This document shows positions 50,617-59,939 of a stretch of DNA of 64,000 nucleotides, piece after piece. Source of the stretch: Pseudomonas cedrina subsp. cedrina (lineage in GTDB: Bacteria > Pseudomonadota > Gammaproteobacteria > Pseudomonadales > Pseudomonadaceae); NCBI RefSeq assembly GCF_001983175.1, contig NZ_MNPW01000018.1, forward strand, positions 36,628 to 100,627, read 5' to 3'. Made by a program: the position numbers and the translations under genes. The notes under the pieces were generated by a model. The model saw only the letters and a list, made by a program, of their open reading frames with translations. It ran no database searches and was not told the origin of the DNA. The stretch's first letter is position 1. Each line of letters starts with the position of its first letter.

Positions 50617-52584
50617 TCACAGCCGGAAGTGCCCCACCATACCCTTGAGTTCCGCCCCCAACTGCGCCAGTTGAATACTCGACGCGGCGTTGCCTTGCAT
50701 GCTCAACGCCGACTGATCGGCACTGGCGCGGATACTGGTCACGCTACGGTTGATCTCCTCGGCCACCGAGCTTTGCTCTTCGGCCGCCGCCGCAATCTGC
50801 TGGTTCATCTGCTGGATCAACGACACCGCCGCCGCGATGCTGCCCAGGGCACTTTCGGTTTCCAGTGCGTCGCTCACCGCCAGTTTCACCAGCTCGCCGC
50901 TTTGCTGGATCTGCTGCACCGAGGACTGCGCCGCACTGCGCAAGGTAGCGACCAGGCGCTCGATTTCTTCGGTCGATTGCTGGGTGCGCTTGGCCAAGGC
51001 GCGCACCTCATCGGCCACCACCGCAAAACCGCGGCCCTGTTCACCGGCACGCGCGGCTTCGATGGCGGCATTGAGGGCCAGCAGGTTGGTCTGTTCGGCC
51101 ACGCTTTTGATCACGCTCAATACGGTGCCGATATGCTGGATCTCTGCGCTCAGGCTCTCGATGCTGGCGCTGGCATGGGTGCTGGAGGCGGCCAGCAATT
51201 CGATGCGCTGCAAACTCTGGCGTACCACCTGTTGGCCGCTGTCGACTTTGTCGTCCGCCGTCTGCGCTGCTTGCGCGGCCTCTTCGGCGTTGCGCGCCAC
51301 GTCGTGCACGGTGGCGGTCATCTGGTTCATCGCCGTGGCAACCTGTTCGGTTTCTTCTTTCTGGTTGCTGACTTCGGCATTGGTCTGCTCGGTGACGCTG
51401 GACAGTGACTGCGCCGAACTGGCCAATTGCTCGATGCCGGCCTGCAGGCCGCTGACCATTTGGCTCAGGCCATTGCCCATCTGCTGCATCGCCTGCATCA
51501 ATTGGCCGATTTCATCGCGGCGGCTGACATCCATGCGCCCGCTCAAGTCGCCGGCGGCGATCTGCCGGGCCACGGCAATCACACTGCGCAGCGGCGCGAC
51601 AATCAATCGGGTAATCAACCATGCCGCAATCAAGCCCACCAGCAGCGCCAGGGCAGAAGAACCAATGATCAGCAGCGCGCTTTTCTTCAACTGTGCCTGC
51701 ATCGACTGGTCTTCGGCGTCGTAAGCCAGGTTGACCCGGCTGACGACTTGGTCGGCACGCTCATGCAGCTGTTTGTAGACGACCTTCTCCTGCGCCAGCA
51801 GGTCGGTGTACTCGCCCAGCTTTTCGCTGAACGCGGCGATATGCCCGGAGACTTCGTTGAGCACGGTCTGGTAGCCCGAGTCCTTGACCGTGGTTTTCAG
51901 TTGCTCGACCTGGGCCAGGGCTTGATCGGCCTGCTCGATCTTGCCCTGCGCAGCGTCTTCGTCGCTCACCTTGCGGCTCTGGTCCAGACGGACATGGGCC
52001 TCGTTCATGGCTTGCAACATCAAGCGTGATACCTGACTGATCTGCCCTGCCTGCTCGATGAATTCGGCGCCCTCCTTGCCCTGGCTTTCCTTCAAACCGT
52101 AGGCGCCGTCATCGGCCAGCCCGGCCTGCAAGACGTCGAGGTTATTCGCAACACTGGACACTGACCAACTGGCCATTTCCAACGCCAGGTCCTTGGTCTG
52201 GGTCAGTTCGACGAACTCATCGAACGCCTTGCGGTAGGCGGCCAGGGCGAGTTCAACATCGGTCATCACCGGCACGTTCGCCGCTGATTGAGCCTTGAGG
52301 CTGGTCGCGAGGGCAGCCAGGGCATCGACACTTTCATGCAGGGCATCGACGGCCTTGGGGTCGGCATGCAGCGCATAGTCCTGTTCGATCAGGCGCACCT
52401 TGAGCAAGCCACTGTTGAGCGATGACATGGCCTTGAGCCCCTCGAACCGTTGCCCGACGGTTTGCAGGGACCACACGCCGATGGCCGCGACCAGGGCCGT
52501 CAACAGCAGCACCAGGGTAAAACCCAAGCCCAGTTTTTTTGCCATACCGAGGTTGGCGAATTGTCGTTGCACGCCCGAAATCAT
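50617..52584 (-). CDS. Methyl-accepting chemotaxis protein with helical bimodular sensor
   Basis: 655 residues. Membrane helix 1 about 18-37 (LGLGFTLVLLLTALVAAIGV), a large all-helical periplasmic sensor of about 250 residues (HBM type, like McpS), helix 2 about 288-308 (LIIGSSALALLVGLIAAWLI), HAMP, then the signalling rod with the conserved tip NLLALNAAIEAARAGE. HBM receptors bind organic acids or similar. There is no C-terminal CheR-tethering pentapeptide. ATG at 52584 follows AGAGGA; a longer frame upstream reads non-coding DNA. Confidence 0.93.
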   Translation of the reverse strand: MISGVQRQFANLGMAKKLGLGFTLVLLLTALVAAIGVWSLQTVGQRFEGLKAMSSLNSGLLKVRLIEQDYALHADPKAVDALHESVDALAALATSLKAQSAANVPVMTDVELALAAYRKAFDEFVELTQTKDLALEMASWSVSSVANNLDVLQAGLADDGAYGLKESQGKEGAEFIEQAGQISQVSRLMLQAMNEAHVRLDQSRKVSDEDAAQGKIEQADQALAQVEQLKTTVKDSGYQTVLNEVSGHIAAFSEKLGEYTDLLAQEKVVYKQLHERADQVVSRVNLAYDAEDQSMQAQLKKSALLIIGSSALALLVGLIAAWLITRLIVAPLRSVIAVARQIAAGDLSGRMDVSRRDEIGQLMQAMQQMGNGLSQMVSGLQAGIEQLASSAQSLSSVTEQTNAEVSNQKEETEQVATAMNQMTATVHDVARNAEEAAQAAQTADDKVDSGQQVVRQSLQRIELLAASSTHASASIESLSAEIQHIGTVLSVIKSVAEQTNLLALNAAIEAARAGEQGRGFAVVADEVRALAKRTQQSTEEIERLVATLRSAAQSSVQQIQQSGELVKLAVSDALETESALGSIAAAVSLIQQMNQQIAAAAEEQSSVAEEINRSVTSIRASADQSALSMQGNAASSIQLAQLGAELKGMVGHFRL

Positions 52585-52697
52585 TGCCTTGTATCCTCTC
52601 GCAATGGCAGATGCCATCAAGCCCGGTTTACATAGGCCAGATTCGCAACCACAGGGCCTCGAACACAAGTCACCGGCGCCACAATAATGGCAAAAAG

Positions 52698-54110
52698 CTA
52701 CACGCCCGTCGTTTTCAGGATGGTCGAGGTCGATCTGGCGGGCCCCATTGCGCGGAACAACGCCAAGGCCCGTTGATCGTCGGCGTACGCCACATTGATG
52801 CGCAGCCACTCACTGGGTTCGCCCGTCGGACTGAACAGCGCGCCCGGCGACAACAAAACGCCGAGCCGCCGCGCGCACGCTTGCAGCCGCGAACGATCCT
52901 TCACCCCTGGCCGCGCCCACAGGAATATGCCGCCGGCGGGGGCGACGAACACGTCCCACTCTTCATCCTCCAGCACCTGCAACGTCGCCGCCATTTGCGT
53001 ATTCAGCCGCTTGCGCAGGCGCTGCACCCACTTGCGATAAGTGCCGTTGGCCAGCAGCGTCGCCACCACCGCCTCGGCAAACCGCGAGGTGCCGAACCCG
53101 GTCATGGTCTTGAGGCTGGCCAATTGCGCAATGATCGCCGTGCTCGCACTCAGGTAGCCCACGCGTAGGGCAGAGCTCAGGGTCTTGGAAAAGCTCGCGA
53201 CGTAGATCACCCGGTCATCGTGGGGTAATGCCGAAAGCCGCGTGCAGCTGGCGTGTTGCAAGTCGCCGAACACATCCTCTTCAATGATCAGGAAGTTTTC
53301 GCGCCGCGCCAGCGCCAGCAAATGCTCGGCTACAGTACGGCACAGGCTCGAGCCCGTGGGGTTGTGATACAGGCTGTTGATGAACAGACACTTGGGGCGA
53401 TGGCGCTGCAACAGGGCTTCGAGCGCCGCAATGTCCGGGCCGCCGCGGGTGCGCGGCACTTGCAACAGGTGTACGCTATGGAAGGCCAGTTGCCGGTAGA
53501 GGTTGCCGTACCCCGGCGTTTCCACCACCACGCAGTCGCCGGGCTTGAGTAATGTGCGTATCAGCAAGTCCTGGGCATGGCTGGCGCCTGCGGTCGTGAG
53601 GATACGATCAAGGTCGGTGGCGATATGGGCCTGGGTCAGGCGCTTGAGCAGTTGCTCGCGCAGCGCAGGCAAGCCCAAGGGTGTGCTGTAGTTGAACAGG
53701 CCGGCGGTGTCGGTACGGGTTACTTCGCGAATCGCGTAGCTGATGTCATCGCTTTCACGCCAGGCATCCGGCAACCAACCGCAGCCCAGTTTCAGCTCAC
53801 CCAACGGATTGTCGACGAACGCTCCCCAATCCCGCTCCGCGCCTTCGTACCACTGGCCTTCCTGCGACGGCGGCGGCTCGGCCACCCAGAAACCCGCGCC
53901 CTGCTTCGACACCAGCAAACCCTGGGCGACCATCCGCTCGAACGCCTCGATCACGCTGGACTGGCTCAGCAGGTTATCGAGAGCCACCTGCCGGATGGAC
54001 GGCAAGCGGGTGCCGGGCCTCGCGCCACTGTTGCGAATCCATTGCGCCACCGCGCTGATGATTTGCTGCACCACCGGTACAAGGGCTTGTCGATCGATCC
54101 CTAAATCCAT
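52698..54110 (-). CDS. MocR-type regulator (GntR HTH fused to class I aminotransferase domain)
   Basis: 470 residues. N-terminal GntR winged helix (about 10-78: IRNSGARPGTRLPSIRQVAL, FERMVAQGLLVSKQGAGFWV) and an aspartate-aminotransferase fold with the PLP lysine in VASFSKTLSSALRVGY. MocR regulators sense PLP-linked amino acids or vitamin B6 status. Single gene, between the chemoreceptor and SDR genes; a divergent target is not obvious. Confidence 0.93.
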   Translation of the reverse strand: MDLGIDRQALVPVVQQIISAVAQWIRNSGARPGTRLPSIRQVALDNLLSQSSVIEAFERMVAQGLLVSKQGAGFWVAEPPPSQEGQWYEGAERDWGAFVDNPLGELKLGCGWLPDAWRESDDISYAIREVTRTDTAGLFNYSTPLGLPALREQLLKRLTQAHIATDLDRILTTAGASHAQDLLIRTLLKPGDCVVVETPGYGNLYRQLAFHSVHLLQVPRTRGGPDIAALEALLQRHRPKCLFINSLYHNPTGSSLCRTVAEHLLALARRENFLIIEEDVFGDLQHASCTRLSALPHDDRVIYVASFSKTLSSALRVGYLSASTAIIAQLASLKTMTGFGTSRFAEAVVATLLANGTYRKWVQRLRKRLNTQMAATLQVLEDEEWDVFVAPAGGIFLWARPGVKDRSRLQACARRLGVLLSPGALFSPTGEPSEWLRINVAYADDQRALALFRAMGPARSTSTILKTTGV

Positions 54111-54314
54111 GCGCCACTCACTTCAACTGTTTGTTATTCAACCCTCAACAGTTAAGCACAGAAGCCTCCGGCAACCGGTCGCCAAGTTTTATTAAATTAT
54201 TGATTTTATTGAGTTATTTACCTAGTGATACACATTCCGACAAAGCGCACCGCCAGCCATGGAAACGCCCCACAGCCCTGCCAAACCTTTTCGAATGAAG
54301 GGCGACGCGAGGTC

Positions 54315-55076
54315 CTAGATCGCCGTTGCGCCACCGTCCACCGCCAAGGCCTGGCCAGTGGTGAATGCCGCGCCATCGCTGCACAGATACAGCACCGCGC
54401 TGGCGATTTCCTCGACCTTGCCGATACGCCCGACCGGGTGCATGGCGGCGGCAAAATCGGCTTTGCGCGGATCGGCTTCATAGGCGCGCCGGAACATATC
54501 GGTATCGATCACGGCCGGGCACACCGCGTTGACGCGGATTTTCTTTTTCGCATATTCGATGGCTGCCGATTTGGTCAGGCCGATCACCGCATGCTTGGAC
54601 GCTGCATAAATGCTCATCTTCGGCGCCGCGCCCAAACCCGCGACCGACGCGGTGTTGACGATGGCCCCGCCGCCCTGGGCCAGCAGCAGCGGCAACTGGT
54701 ACTTCATGCACAACCACACGCCTTTGACGTTGACGCCCATGATCGCGTCGAACTCATCCAGGCTGCCGTCGGCCAGCTTGCCTTTCTCGATCTCGATCCC
54801 GGCATTATTGAAGGCGTAGTCCAGGCGGCCATAGGCGGCGACAGTCTGAGCCATCAACTGCTGCACATCGGCCTCAAGCGTGACGTTGCAGCGTACAGAC
54901 AGCGCTTCGCCGCCGGCCTGCCGGATCAGGGCGACGGTGCCCTCGCCCCCCGCCGCATCCAGGTCCGCGACCACCACTTTCAGGCCTTCGGCGGCGAACG
55001 CCAGCGCGGTCGCACGGCCAATACCGGCAGCGGCGCCGGTCACCAGGGCAACCTGGCCGGAAAACGTCATGCTCAT
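54315..55076 (-). CDS. SDR family oxidoreductase
   Basis: 253 residues, classical SDR: TGAAAGIG (about 14), NNAG (about 90), catalytic YAASK (about 158) and C-terminal TGQALAVDGG. Carries out NAD(P)-dependent redox on an unknown alcohol or carbonyl; Asp in VVADLD after strand 2 favours NAD(H). ATG at 55076 follows AGGA by 8 nt. Divergent from the CurA-like gene. Confidence 0.93.
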   Translation of the reverse strand: MSMTFSGQVALVTGAAAGIGRATALAFAAEGLKVVVADLDAAGGEGTVALIRQAGGEALSVRCNVTLEADVQQLMAQTVAAYGRLDYAFNNAGIEIEKGKLADGSLDEFDAIMGVNVKGVWLCMKYQLPLLLAQGGGAIVNTASVAGLGAAPKMSIYAASKHAVIGLTKSAAIEYAKKKIRVNAVCPAVIDTDMFRRAYEADPRKADFAAAMHPVGRIGKVEEIASAVLYLCSDGAAFTTGQALAVDGGATAI

Positions 55077-55303
55077 AAGGATGTCCTGTGGGAAATGTAA
55101 CCGGGGGCCGAGTCTAGCCAACGCCGCGCCGCACATGTCAGCACTATCAGAAGGCCGGTTATGGCTGCATGGATCGCAGTGATAAGGCACACGGGCCGAC
55201 TATCAGCAACACCTATCGGCCAGCATTCGCGCCGCCGGTGAACCTTGCCCCTGAAGCGTTCAAGGTCTATCACTTGAGGTTCATTTCCAGAAGAGTCCCT
55301 GCC

Positions 55304-56311
55304 ATGACCGCCCAGACCAACCGCCAATTCCTCCTCGCCAAGCGCCCGGTCGGCGCGGCCACCCGGGAAACCTTCACTTACCAGGAAGTCCCGGTGGGCA
55401 CGCCTCAGGACGGCCAGGTGCTGGTGCGCAATGAATACCTGTCCCTCGATCCGGCCATGCGCGGCTGGATGAATGAAGGCAAGTCTTACATTCCGCCGGT
55501 CGGCATTGGGGAAGTGATGCGTGCGCTGGGCGTGGGAAAAGTGATCGCGTCGAACAACCCGAAATTCGCGGTCGGTGACTACGTCAATGGCGCCTTGGGC
55601 GTTCAGGACTACTTCCTGGGCGAGCCGCGTGGTTTCTACAAGGTCGACCCTGCACTGGCGCCGTTACCGCGCTACTTGTCTGCCCTGGGCATGACCGGCA
55701 TGACCGCTTATTTCGCGCTGCTGGAGACCGGCGCGCCCAAGGCCGGTGAAACCGTGGTGATCTCCGGCGCGGCCGGCGCCGTGGGCAGCATCGCCGGGCA
55801 GATCGCCAAGATCAAAGGCTGCCGCGTGGTGGGTATTGCCGGCGGCGCCGACAAGTGCAAGTTCCTGGTGGACGAGTTGGGCTTTGATGCCGCCATCGAC
55901 TACAAAAGCGAAGACGTGCCCGCCGCTCTCAAGCGCGAGTGCCCCAAGGGCGTGGATGTGTATTTCGACAATGTCGGCGGCGACATTCTGGACGCGGTGC
56001 TCAGCCGCCTGGCACTGAAGGCCCGCGTGGTGATTTGCGGCGCCATCAGCCAGTACAACAACAAGGAGGCGGTGAAGGGGCCGGCCAACTATCTGTCACT
56101 GCTGGTCAACCGCGCGCGCATGGAGGGGTTTGTGGTGATGGATCATGCCGCTCACTTCGCCGCCGCCGGCCAGGAAATGGCCGGCTGGATGGCGCAGGGC
56201 AAGCTCAAGAGCAAGGAAGATATCGTGGAGGGGCTGGAGACATTCCCGGAAACGCTGATGAAGCTGTTCAATGGCGAGAACTTTGGGAAGTTGGTGCTCA
56301 AGGTCAGCTGA
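55304..56311 (+). CDS. NADP-dependent oxidoreductase, CurA/leukotriene B4 dehydrogenase-like
   Basis: 335 residues. Zinc-free medium-chain reductase: LSLDPAMRGWMNE, the nucleotide loop SGAAGAVGSIAGQIAKIKG, YFDNVGGDILDAVLSRL and GAISQYN. Members reduce enone double bonds with NADPH, including curcumin and prostaglandin-like substrates; the natural bacterial substrate is unclear. ATG at 55304 gives the family start MTAQTNRQFLLAKRP. Confidence 0.93.
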   Translation: MTAQTNRQFLLAKRPVGAATRETFTYQEVPVGTPQDGQVLVRNEYLSLDPAMRGWMNEGKSYIPPVGIGEVMRALGVGKVIASNNPKFAVGDYVNGALGVQDYFLGEPRGFYKVDPALAPLPRYLSALGMTGMTAYFALLETGAPKAGETVVISGAAGAVGSIAGQIAKIKGCRVVGIAGGADKCKFLVDELGFDAAIDYKSEDVPAALKRECPKGVDVYFDNVGGDILDAVLSRLALKARVVICGAISQYNNKEAVKGPANYLSLLVNRARMEGFVVMDHAAHFAAAGQEMAGWMAQGKLKSKEDIVEGLETFPETLMKLFNGENFGKLVLKVS

Positions 56312-56342
56312 CACCCCCAACGGCCCGTGTGACCACTGTACC

Positions 56343-56444
56343 TGTGGGAGCTGGCTTGCCTGCGATGCAAACGACTCGGTCTTTCTGTCATACCGGGTTG
56401 ATGCTATCGCAGCGGTGCGGCGATCCGACAAGCCAGCTCCCACA
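56343..56444. repeat. REPIN with an enlarged right arm
   Basis: Left arm TGTGGGAGCTGGCTTGCCTG; the right arm is split by an extra 16-17 bases (CGGTGCGGCGATCCG) between ATCGCAG and CAAGCCAGCTCCCACA. Lies between the CurA-like gene and pyrF, which converge on it. Confidence 0.8.
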
Positions 56445-56466
56445 TTGAATGTGCGCGCTTTAGCGG

Positions 56467-57165
56467 TCAGGCGATTTCGGCGACTACAGCCGCCAACGCC
56501 GCTGCCGGATCCGCCGCCTGGCTGATCGGGCGACCGATCACCAGGTAATCCGAGCCCGCGTCCAGTGCCTGGCGTGGGGTCAGGATGCGGCGCTGGTCAT
56601 CTTGGGCGCTGCCCGCCGGGCGAATCCCCGGGGTCACCAGTTGCAGCGACGGATGCACGGTTTTCAGCGCCTGGGCTTCCAGCGCCGAGCACACCAGGCC
56701 ATCGAGGCCGGCTTTTTGCGCCAGGGCGGCGAGGCGCAATACTTGCTCCTGGGGCTCGATGTCCAGGCCGATACCGGCCAAATCTTCACGTTCCATGCTG
56801 GTCAGCACGGTCACGCCGATCAGCAACGGCTTGGGACCGCTGCGCTGTTCCAGCACTTCACGGCACGCGGTCATCATGCGCAGGCCGCCGGAGCAGTGCA
56901 CGTTAACCATCCACACGCCCATTTCGGCGGCGGCCTTGACCGCCATGGCGGTGGTGTTGGGGATATCGTGGAATTTCAGGTCGAGGAACACCTCGAAGCC
57001 TTTGTCACGCAGGGTGCCGACGATTTCCGCGGCGCAACTGGTGAACAGTTCCTTGCCGACCTTGACCCGGCAAAGCGTGGGGTCCAACTGGTCAGCCAGC
57101 TTCAGTGCGGCGTCACGGGTGGGGTAATCCAGGGCGACGATGATAGGCGTCTGGCAGACGGACAT
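56467..57165 (-). CDS. pyrF: Orotidine 5'-phosphate decarboxylase
   Basis: 232 residues with the catalytic LDLKFHDIPNT (Lys/Asp pair), LDYPTRDAALKLADQLDP at the start, and the phosphate-binding DYLVIGRPISQA. Makes UMP in the last step of pyrimidine synthesis. Complete, standing alone. Confidence 0.97.
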   Translation of the reverse strand: MSVCQTPIIVALDYPTRDAALKLADQLDPTLCRVKVGKELFTSCAAEIVGTLRDKGFEVFLDLKFHDIPNTTAMAVKAAAEMGVWMVNVHCSGGLRMMTACREVLEQRSGPKPLLIGVTVLTSMEREDLAGIGLDIEPQEQVLRLAALAQKAGLDGLVCSALEAQALKTVHPSLQLVTPGIRPAGSAQDDQRRILTPRQALDAGSDYLVIGRPISQAADPAAALAAVVAEIA

Positions 57166-57423
57166 TGGCGTGGGCTCTCAGGCAAGTCGAAATCGGCGCG
57201 GATTGTAGCGCAAGCAGCGCCGTTGCGGGATCCGATGATCGGTAAATACTGACCAGGCGCCGTCCGGCGGTCCGCTCAGGCAATTGTTTCAGAGCTGATA
57301 CATTCACGACATGCCCACAACACGCACCACGCCTAGGCTCCCCGCACGACCCACCCGCCAGCACTTCCAGCCATGGGGCTGGGCGCCTATGCTGACCGCA
57401 ACCCCACGGCAGACGATCGCATC

Positions 57424-58188
57424 ATGCAAACCCCTCCCTTCTCTTTGAACGACGCGCAAAAAGGCGCGGTGATCGCCGATGACAAGCGCTGGAACACCCG
57501 TGCGCTGATCGTCGACGACGATGTGCCGATCCGCGAATTGTTGATCGACTACCTGGCCCGCTTCGGCATCCTGGCCACCGGCGTTACCGACGGCACCACG
57601 ATGCGCAAGGCCATGCAGGCCGAAACCTTCGACGTGATCGTGCTTGACCTGATGCTGCCGGGCGAAGACGGCCTGTCGCTGTGCCGCTGGCTGCGCGCGG
57701 AGTCGGACATCCCGATCCTGATGCTCACCGCCCGCTGCGAACCCACCGACCGCATCATCGGCCTGGAGCTGGGTGCCGACGACTACATGTCCAAGCCATT
57801 CGAGCCCCGCGAGCTGGTCGCGCGGATCCAGACGATCCTGCGCCGCGTGCGCGATGACCGCAGTGAACAGCGTGCCAATATCCGCTTCGACAACTGGCGG
57901 CTCAACAGCGTGTTGCGCCAGCTGGTGGCCGACAGTGGCCTGGTGGTGCCGTTGTCCAACGCCGAGTTCCGGCTGCTGTGGGTGTTTATCGAACGCCCGC
58001 GCCGGGTGCTGAGCCGCGAACAATTGCTGGATGCCGCCCGTGGCCGTTCCATCGAAGCCTTTGATCGCAGCATCGACCTGCTGGTGTCGCGCCTGCGGCA
58101 AAAACTCGGTGACGACCCCAAGGCACCGCAGTTGATCAAGACCGTGCGTGGCGAAGGCTACCTGTTCGACGCCAGGGATATTGGCTGA
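57424..58188 (+). CDS. OmpR-family response regulator
   Basis: 254 residues. Receiver with acidic pair VDDD, phosphoacceptor Asp in VLDLMLPGEDG, Lys in SKPFEP, and a winged-helix output domain ending LIKTVRGEGYLF. ATG at 57424 was chosen; GTG at 57469 has a better ribosome site (AAGG) and would remove 15 residues. Its TGA overlaps the ATG of the kinase. Confidence 0.93.
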   Translation: MQTPPFSLNDAQKGAVIADDKRWNTRALIVDDDVPIRELLIDYLARFGILATGVTDGTTMRKAMQAETFDVIVLDLMLPGEDGLSLCRWLRAESDIPILMLTARCEPTDRIIGLELGADDYMSKPFEPRELVARIQTILRRVRDDRSEQRANIRFDNWRLNSVLRQLVADSGLVVPLSNAEFRLLWVFIERPRRVLSREQLLDAARGRSIEAFDRSIDLLVSRLRQKLGDDPKAPQLIKTVRGEGYLFDARDIG

Positions 58189-59225
58189 TGCGCAACGCGT
58201 TCAACACACTGTTCGGGCGGCTGTTCGGTGTGTTGCTGGTGGCGATCGTGCTGGCCCATGTGTTGGCATTCATCTGGTTTCACCATTACGGCCCACCGCC
58301 GCCACCGCCCCAGGAAGCCTATGTGGAGCAACCGGGCGGGTCCATGGCGGCCCTGCCCAAGGCACATCGCCGCCCCTGGTTCGGTGGCCCGCTGGTGCCG
58401 CTGACGTTTCAGTTCGTCTCGCTGATCATCGCTGCGTGGTACGGCGCCAAGCTGCTGAGCCGGCCGATCCAGCGCCTCAGTGAAGCCGCCGAGCGCTTGA
58501 GCTTGGACCTGGACAGTCCGCCCCTCGACGAGTCCGGGCCGCGCGAGGCCCAGCGGGCGGCGTCGACCTTCAACCTGATGCAACGGCGCATTCGCGAGCA
58601 AGTCAGCCAACGCGCGCGCATGCTCGGCGCAGTGTCCCATGACCTGCGCACCCCGCTGTCACGCCTCAAGCTGCGCCTGGAACAGATCGAAGACACCCGG
58701 CTGCAAGGCCAGATGCGCCAGGACCTGGACGACATGATCGGTATGCTCGATGCCACTCTGAGCTACCTGCACGAACAACGCACCAGCGAAACCCGGCATT
58801 GGCTGGATGTGCAGGCGCTGGTGGAGTCGATGAGCGAAAACGCCCAGGACCAGGGCTGCGATGTGCAATTTTCCGGCAGCTGCGCGCCGCTGCAAGTGCA
58901 ACCGATGGCGTTGCGTTCATGCCTCAATAACCTCATCGACAACGCCTTGCGCTATGCCGGCACGGCGCGCATCGAACTGGTGGACAGCCGCGAGGCGCTG
59001 GTCATCCGCGTGATCGATCATGGCCCCGGCATCGCCGCCGACAAGCGTGAAGCGGTGTTCGAACCGTTCTACCGGCTGGAAGGTTCACGCAACCGCAACT
59101 CCGGCGGAGTGGGCCTGGGCATGACGATTTCCAAGGAAGCGGCCGAACGCCTCGGCGGTCGGTTGGACCTTGAGGAAACGCCAGGGGGCGGCTTGACGGC
59201 GGTCATGTGGCTGCCGCGTAGCTAA
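58188..59225 (+). CDS. Sensor histidine kinase of the adjacent OmpR regulator
   Basis: 345 residues. Two membrane helices (about 9-30 and 72-90) enclose a short periplasmic loop of about 40 residues with a polyproline run (HHYGPPPPPPQ). Then HAMP, phosphoacceptor in VSHDLRTPLSRLK, N-box NLIDNALRYA and GVGLGMTISKEAAERLGG. The small loop suggests sensing in or at the membrane. Translation coupled to the regulator (TGATG). Confidence 0.94.
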   Translation: MRNAFNTLFGRLFGVLLVAIVLAHVLAFIWFHHYGPPPPPPQEAYVEQPGGSMAALPKAHRRPWFGGPLVPLTFQFVSLIIAAWYGAKLLSRPIQRLSEAAERLSLDLDSPPLDESGPREAQRAASTFNLMQRRIREQVSQRARMLGAVSHDLRTPLSRLKLRLEQIEDTRLQGQMRQDLDDMIGMLDATLSYLHEQRTSETRHWLDVQALVESMSENAQDQGCDVQFSGSCAPLQVQPMALRSCLNNLIDNALRYAGTARIELVDSREALVIRVIDHGPGIAADKREAVFEPFYRLEGSRNRNSGGVGLGMTISKEAAERLGGRLDLEETPGGGLTAVMWLPRS

Positions 59226-59353
59226 TGGATCGACACTGCCCCATGTGGGAGCTGGCTTGCCTGCGATAGCGCAGTGTCAGCTTTCAAACGGCTAGCTGAC
59301 AGGCCCCCATCGCAGCATGGGTATCTACACAACTTTCAGTTGACCAATCCCCC

Positions 59354-59463
59354 TGTGGGAGCTGTCGAGCTTTAGCGAGGCTGCGAAAGCGGTGGGTCAG
59401 GCGAAAAAAATTCCAGCAGTGCCGCCGCCTTCGCAGCCTCGCTGGGGCTCGACAGCTCCCACA
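59354..59463. repeat. REPIN of a different REP family
   Basis: Arms starting TGTGGGAGCTGTCGAGC and ending GCTCGACAGCTCCCACA, continuing as GCGAGGCTGCGAA/TTCGCAGCCTCGC. Distinct from the GGCTTGCC REP type. Confidence 0.85.
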
Positions 59464-59570
59464 TTTTGAACCGAGTTCAACATGAATACCGGTCGGCTCT
59501 AAGGCCGCCGCGCTTTGTTTTTGATCTTGATCTGAGGCGCCCCGTCAACCACGCTGGCCGTAATTCGATG

Positions 59571-59653
59571 TTGATTTGGGGGGTAAACCGGCAGGACGCC
59601 GGTTTAGCCGCCCCGCGCCATGGATGGCGCGTGGCGGCGGCCCCCCAAATCAA
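59571..59653. other. Three-way-junction palindrome
   Basis: Outer arms TTGATTTGGGGGG (59571-59583) and CCCCCCAAATCAA (59641-59653), 13 bp, perfect. Inside are two hairpins: TAAACCGGC/GCCGGTTTA with loop AGGAC (59584-59606), and 59607-59638 with GCCGCC/GGCGGC plus CGCGCCAT/ATGGCGCG and one mismatch. The outer stem can extend about 12 bp further with a few mismatches. Confidence 0.8.
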
Positions 59654-59756
59654 TGTCGGATTACGGGCATGCCGAGCCTAAGCGAGGCACCAAGTGGTGG
59701 GGCGATGTACGGGACAACCACATGGGTTACAAAAAAGTGCATTCACATAGGTGACC

Positions 59757-59870
59757 CGCCGTAAGGGCGGAACCCTAAGCCGCCGTTACCGCAGCAACGG
59801 ATATGTACTCGGTCAAACCCAAAAAAACGGTCGGCCCGAAGGCCGCCAAGCAAGCTCCTCGCCACACACC
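59757..59870 (+). repeat. Dispersed repeat block, copy 1
   Basis: Runs from CGCCGTAAGGGCGGAACC to CTCGCCACACACC. About 85 percent alike by eye to the reverse complement of 63777-63890. One frame stays open through both copies, but it is unlikely to be a real gene. Confidence 0.75.
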
Positions 59871-59939
59871 GTTGAAAGTTGTGTAGATACCCATGCCCAT
59901 CGCAGGCAAGCCAGCTCCCACATGATCTCTACCGATCAG

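Larger units (their letters stand above)
59316..59895. mobile_element. Candidate 580-bp non-autonomous element inserted in a REPIN
   Basis: Bounded by perfect 23-bp inverted repeats (59316-59338, starting CATGGGTATCTACAC; and 59873-59895). Directly outside are 10-bp direct repeats CCCATCGCAG (59306-59315 and 59896-59905), as expected of a target-site duplication. No transposase inside; contents are a REPIN, a three-way-junction palindrome and a repeat block. Motifs like GGTATCTACAC also flank other REPs here, so an alternative is stepwise accretion of repeat families. Confidence 0.5.
59243..59923. repeat. REPIN split by an insertion
   Basis: Left REP 59243-59267 and right REP 59899-59923 are perfect 25-bp reverse complements (ATGTGGGAGCTGGCTTGCCT...). 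With 59316-59905 removed they rejoin into a standard REPIN of about 91 bp, spacer hairpin TGTCAGCT/AGCTGACA included. Confidence 0.8.

Noticed and set aside
57373..57423. Extended N-terminus of the response regulator
   Set aside because: The added residues are not receiver-like; the start is placed at 57424, or possibly at GTG 57469.
59243..59923. CRISPR array
   Set aside because: Repeats are inverted, of several types and irregularly spaced; no cas genes in the window.
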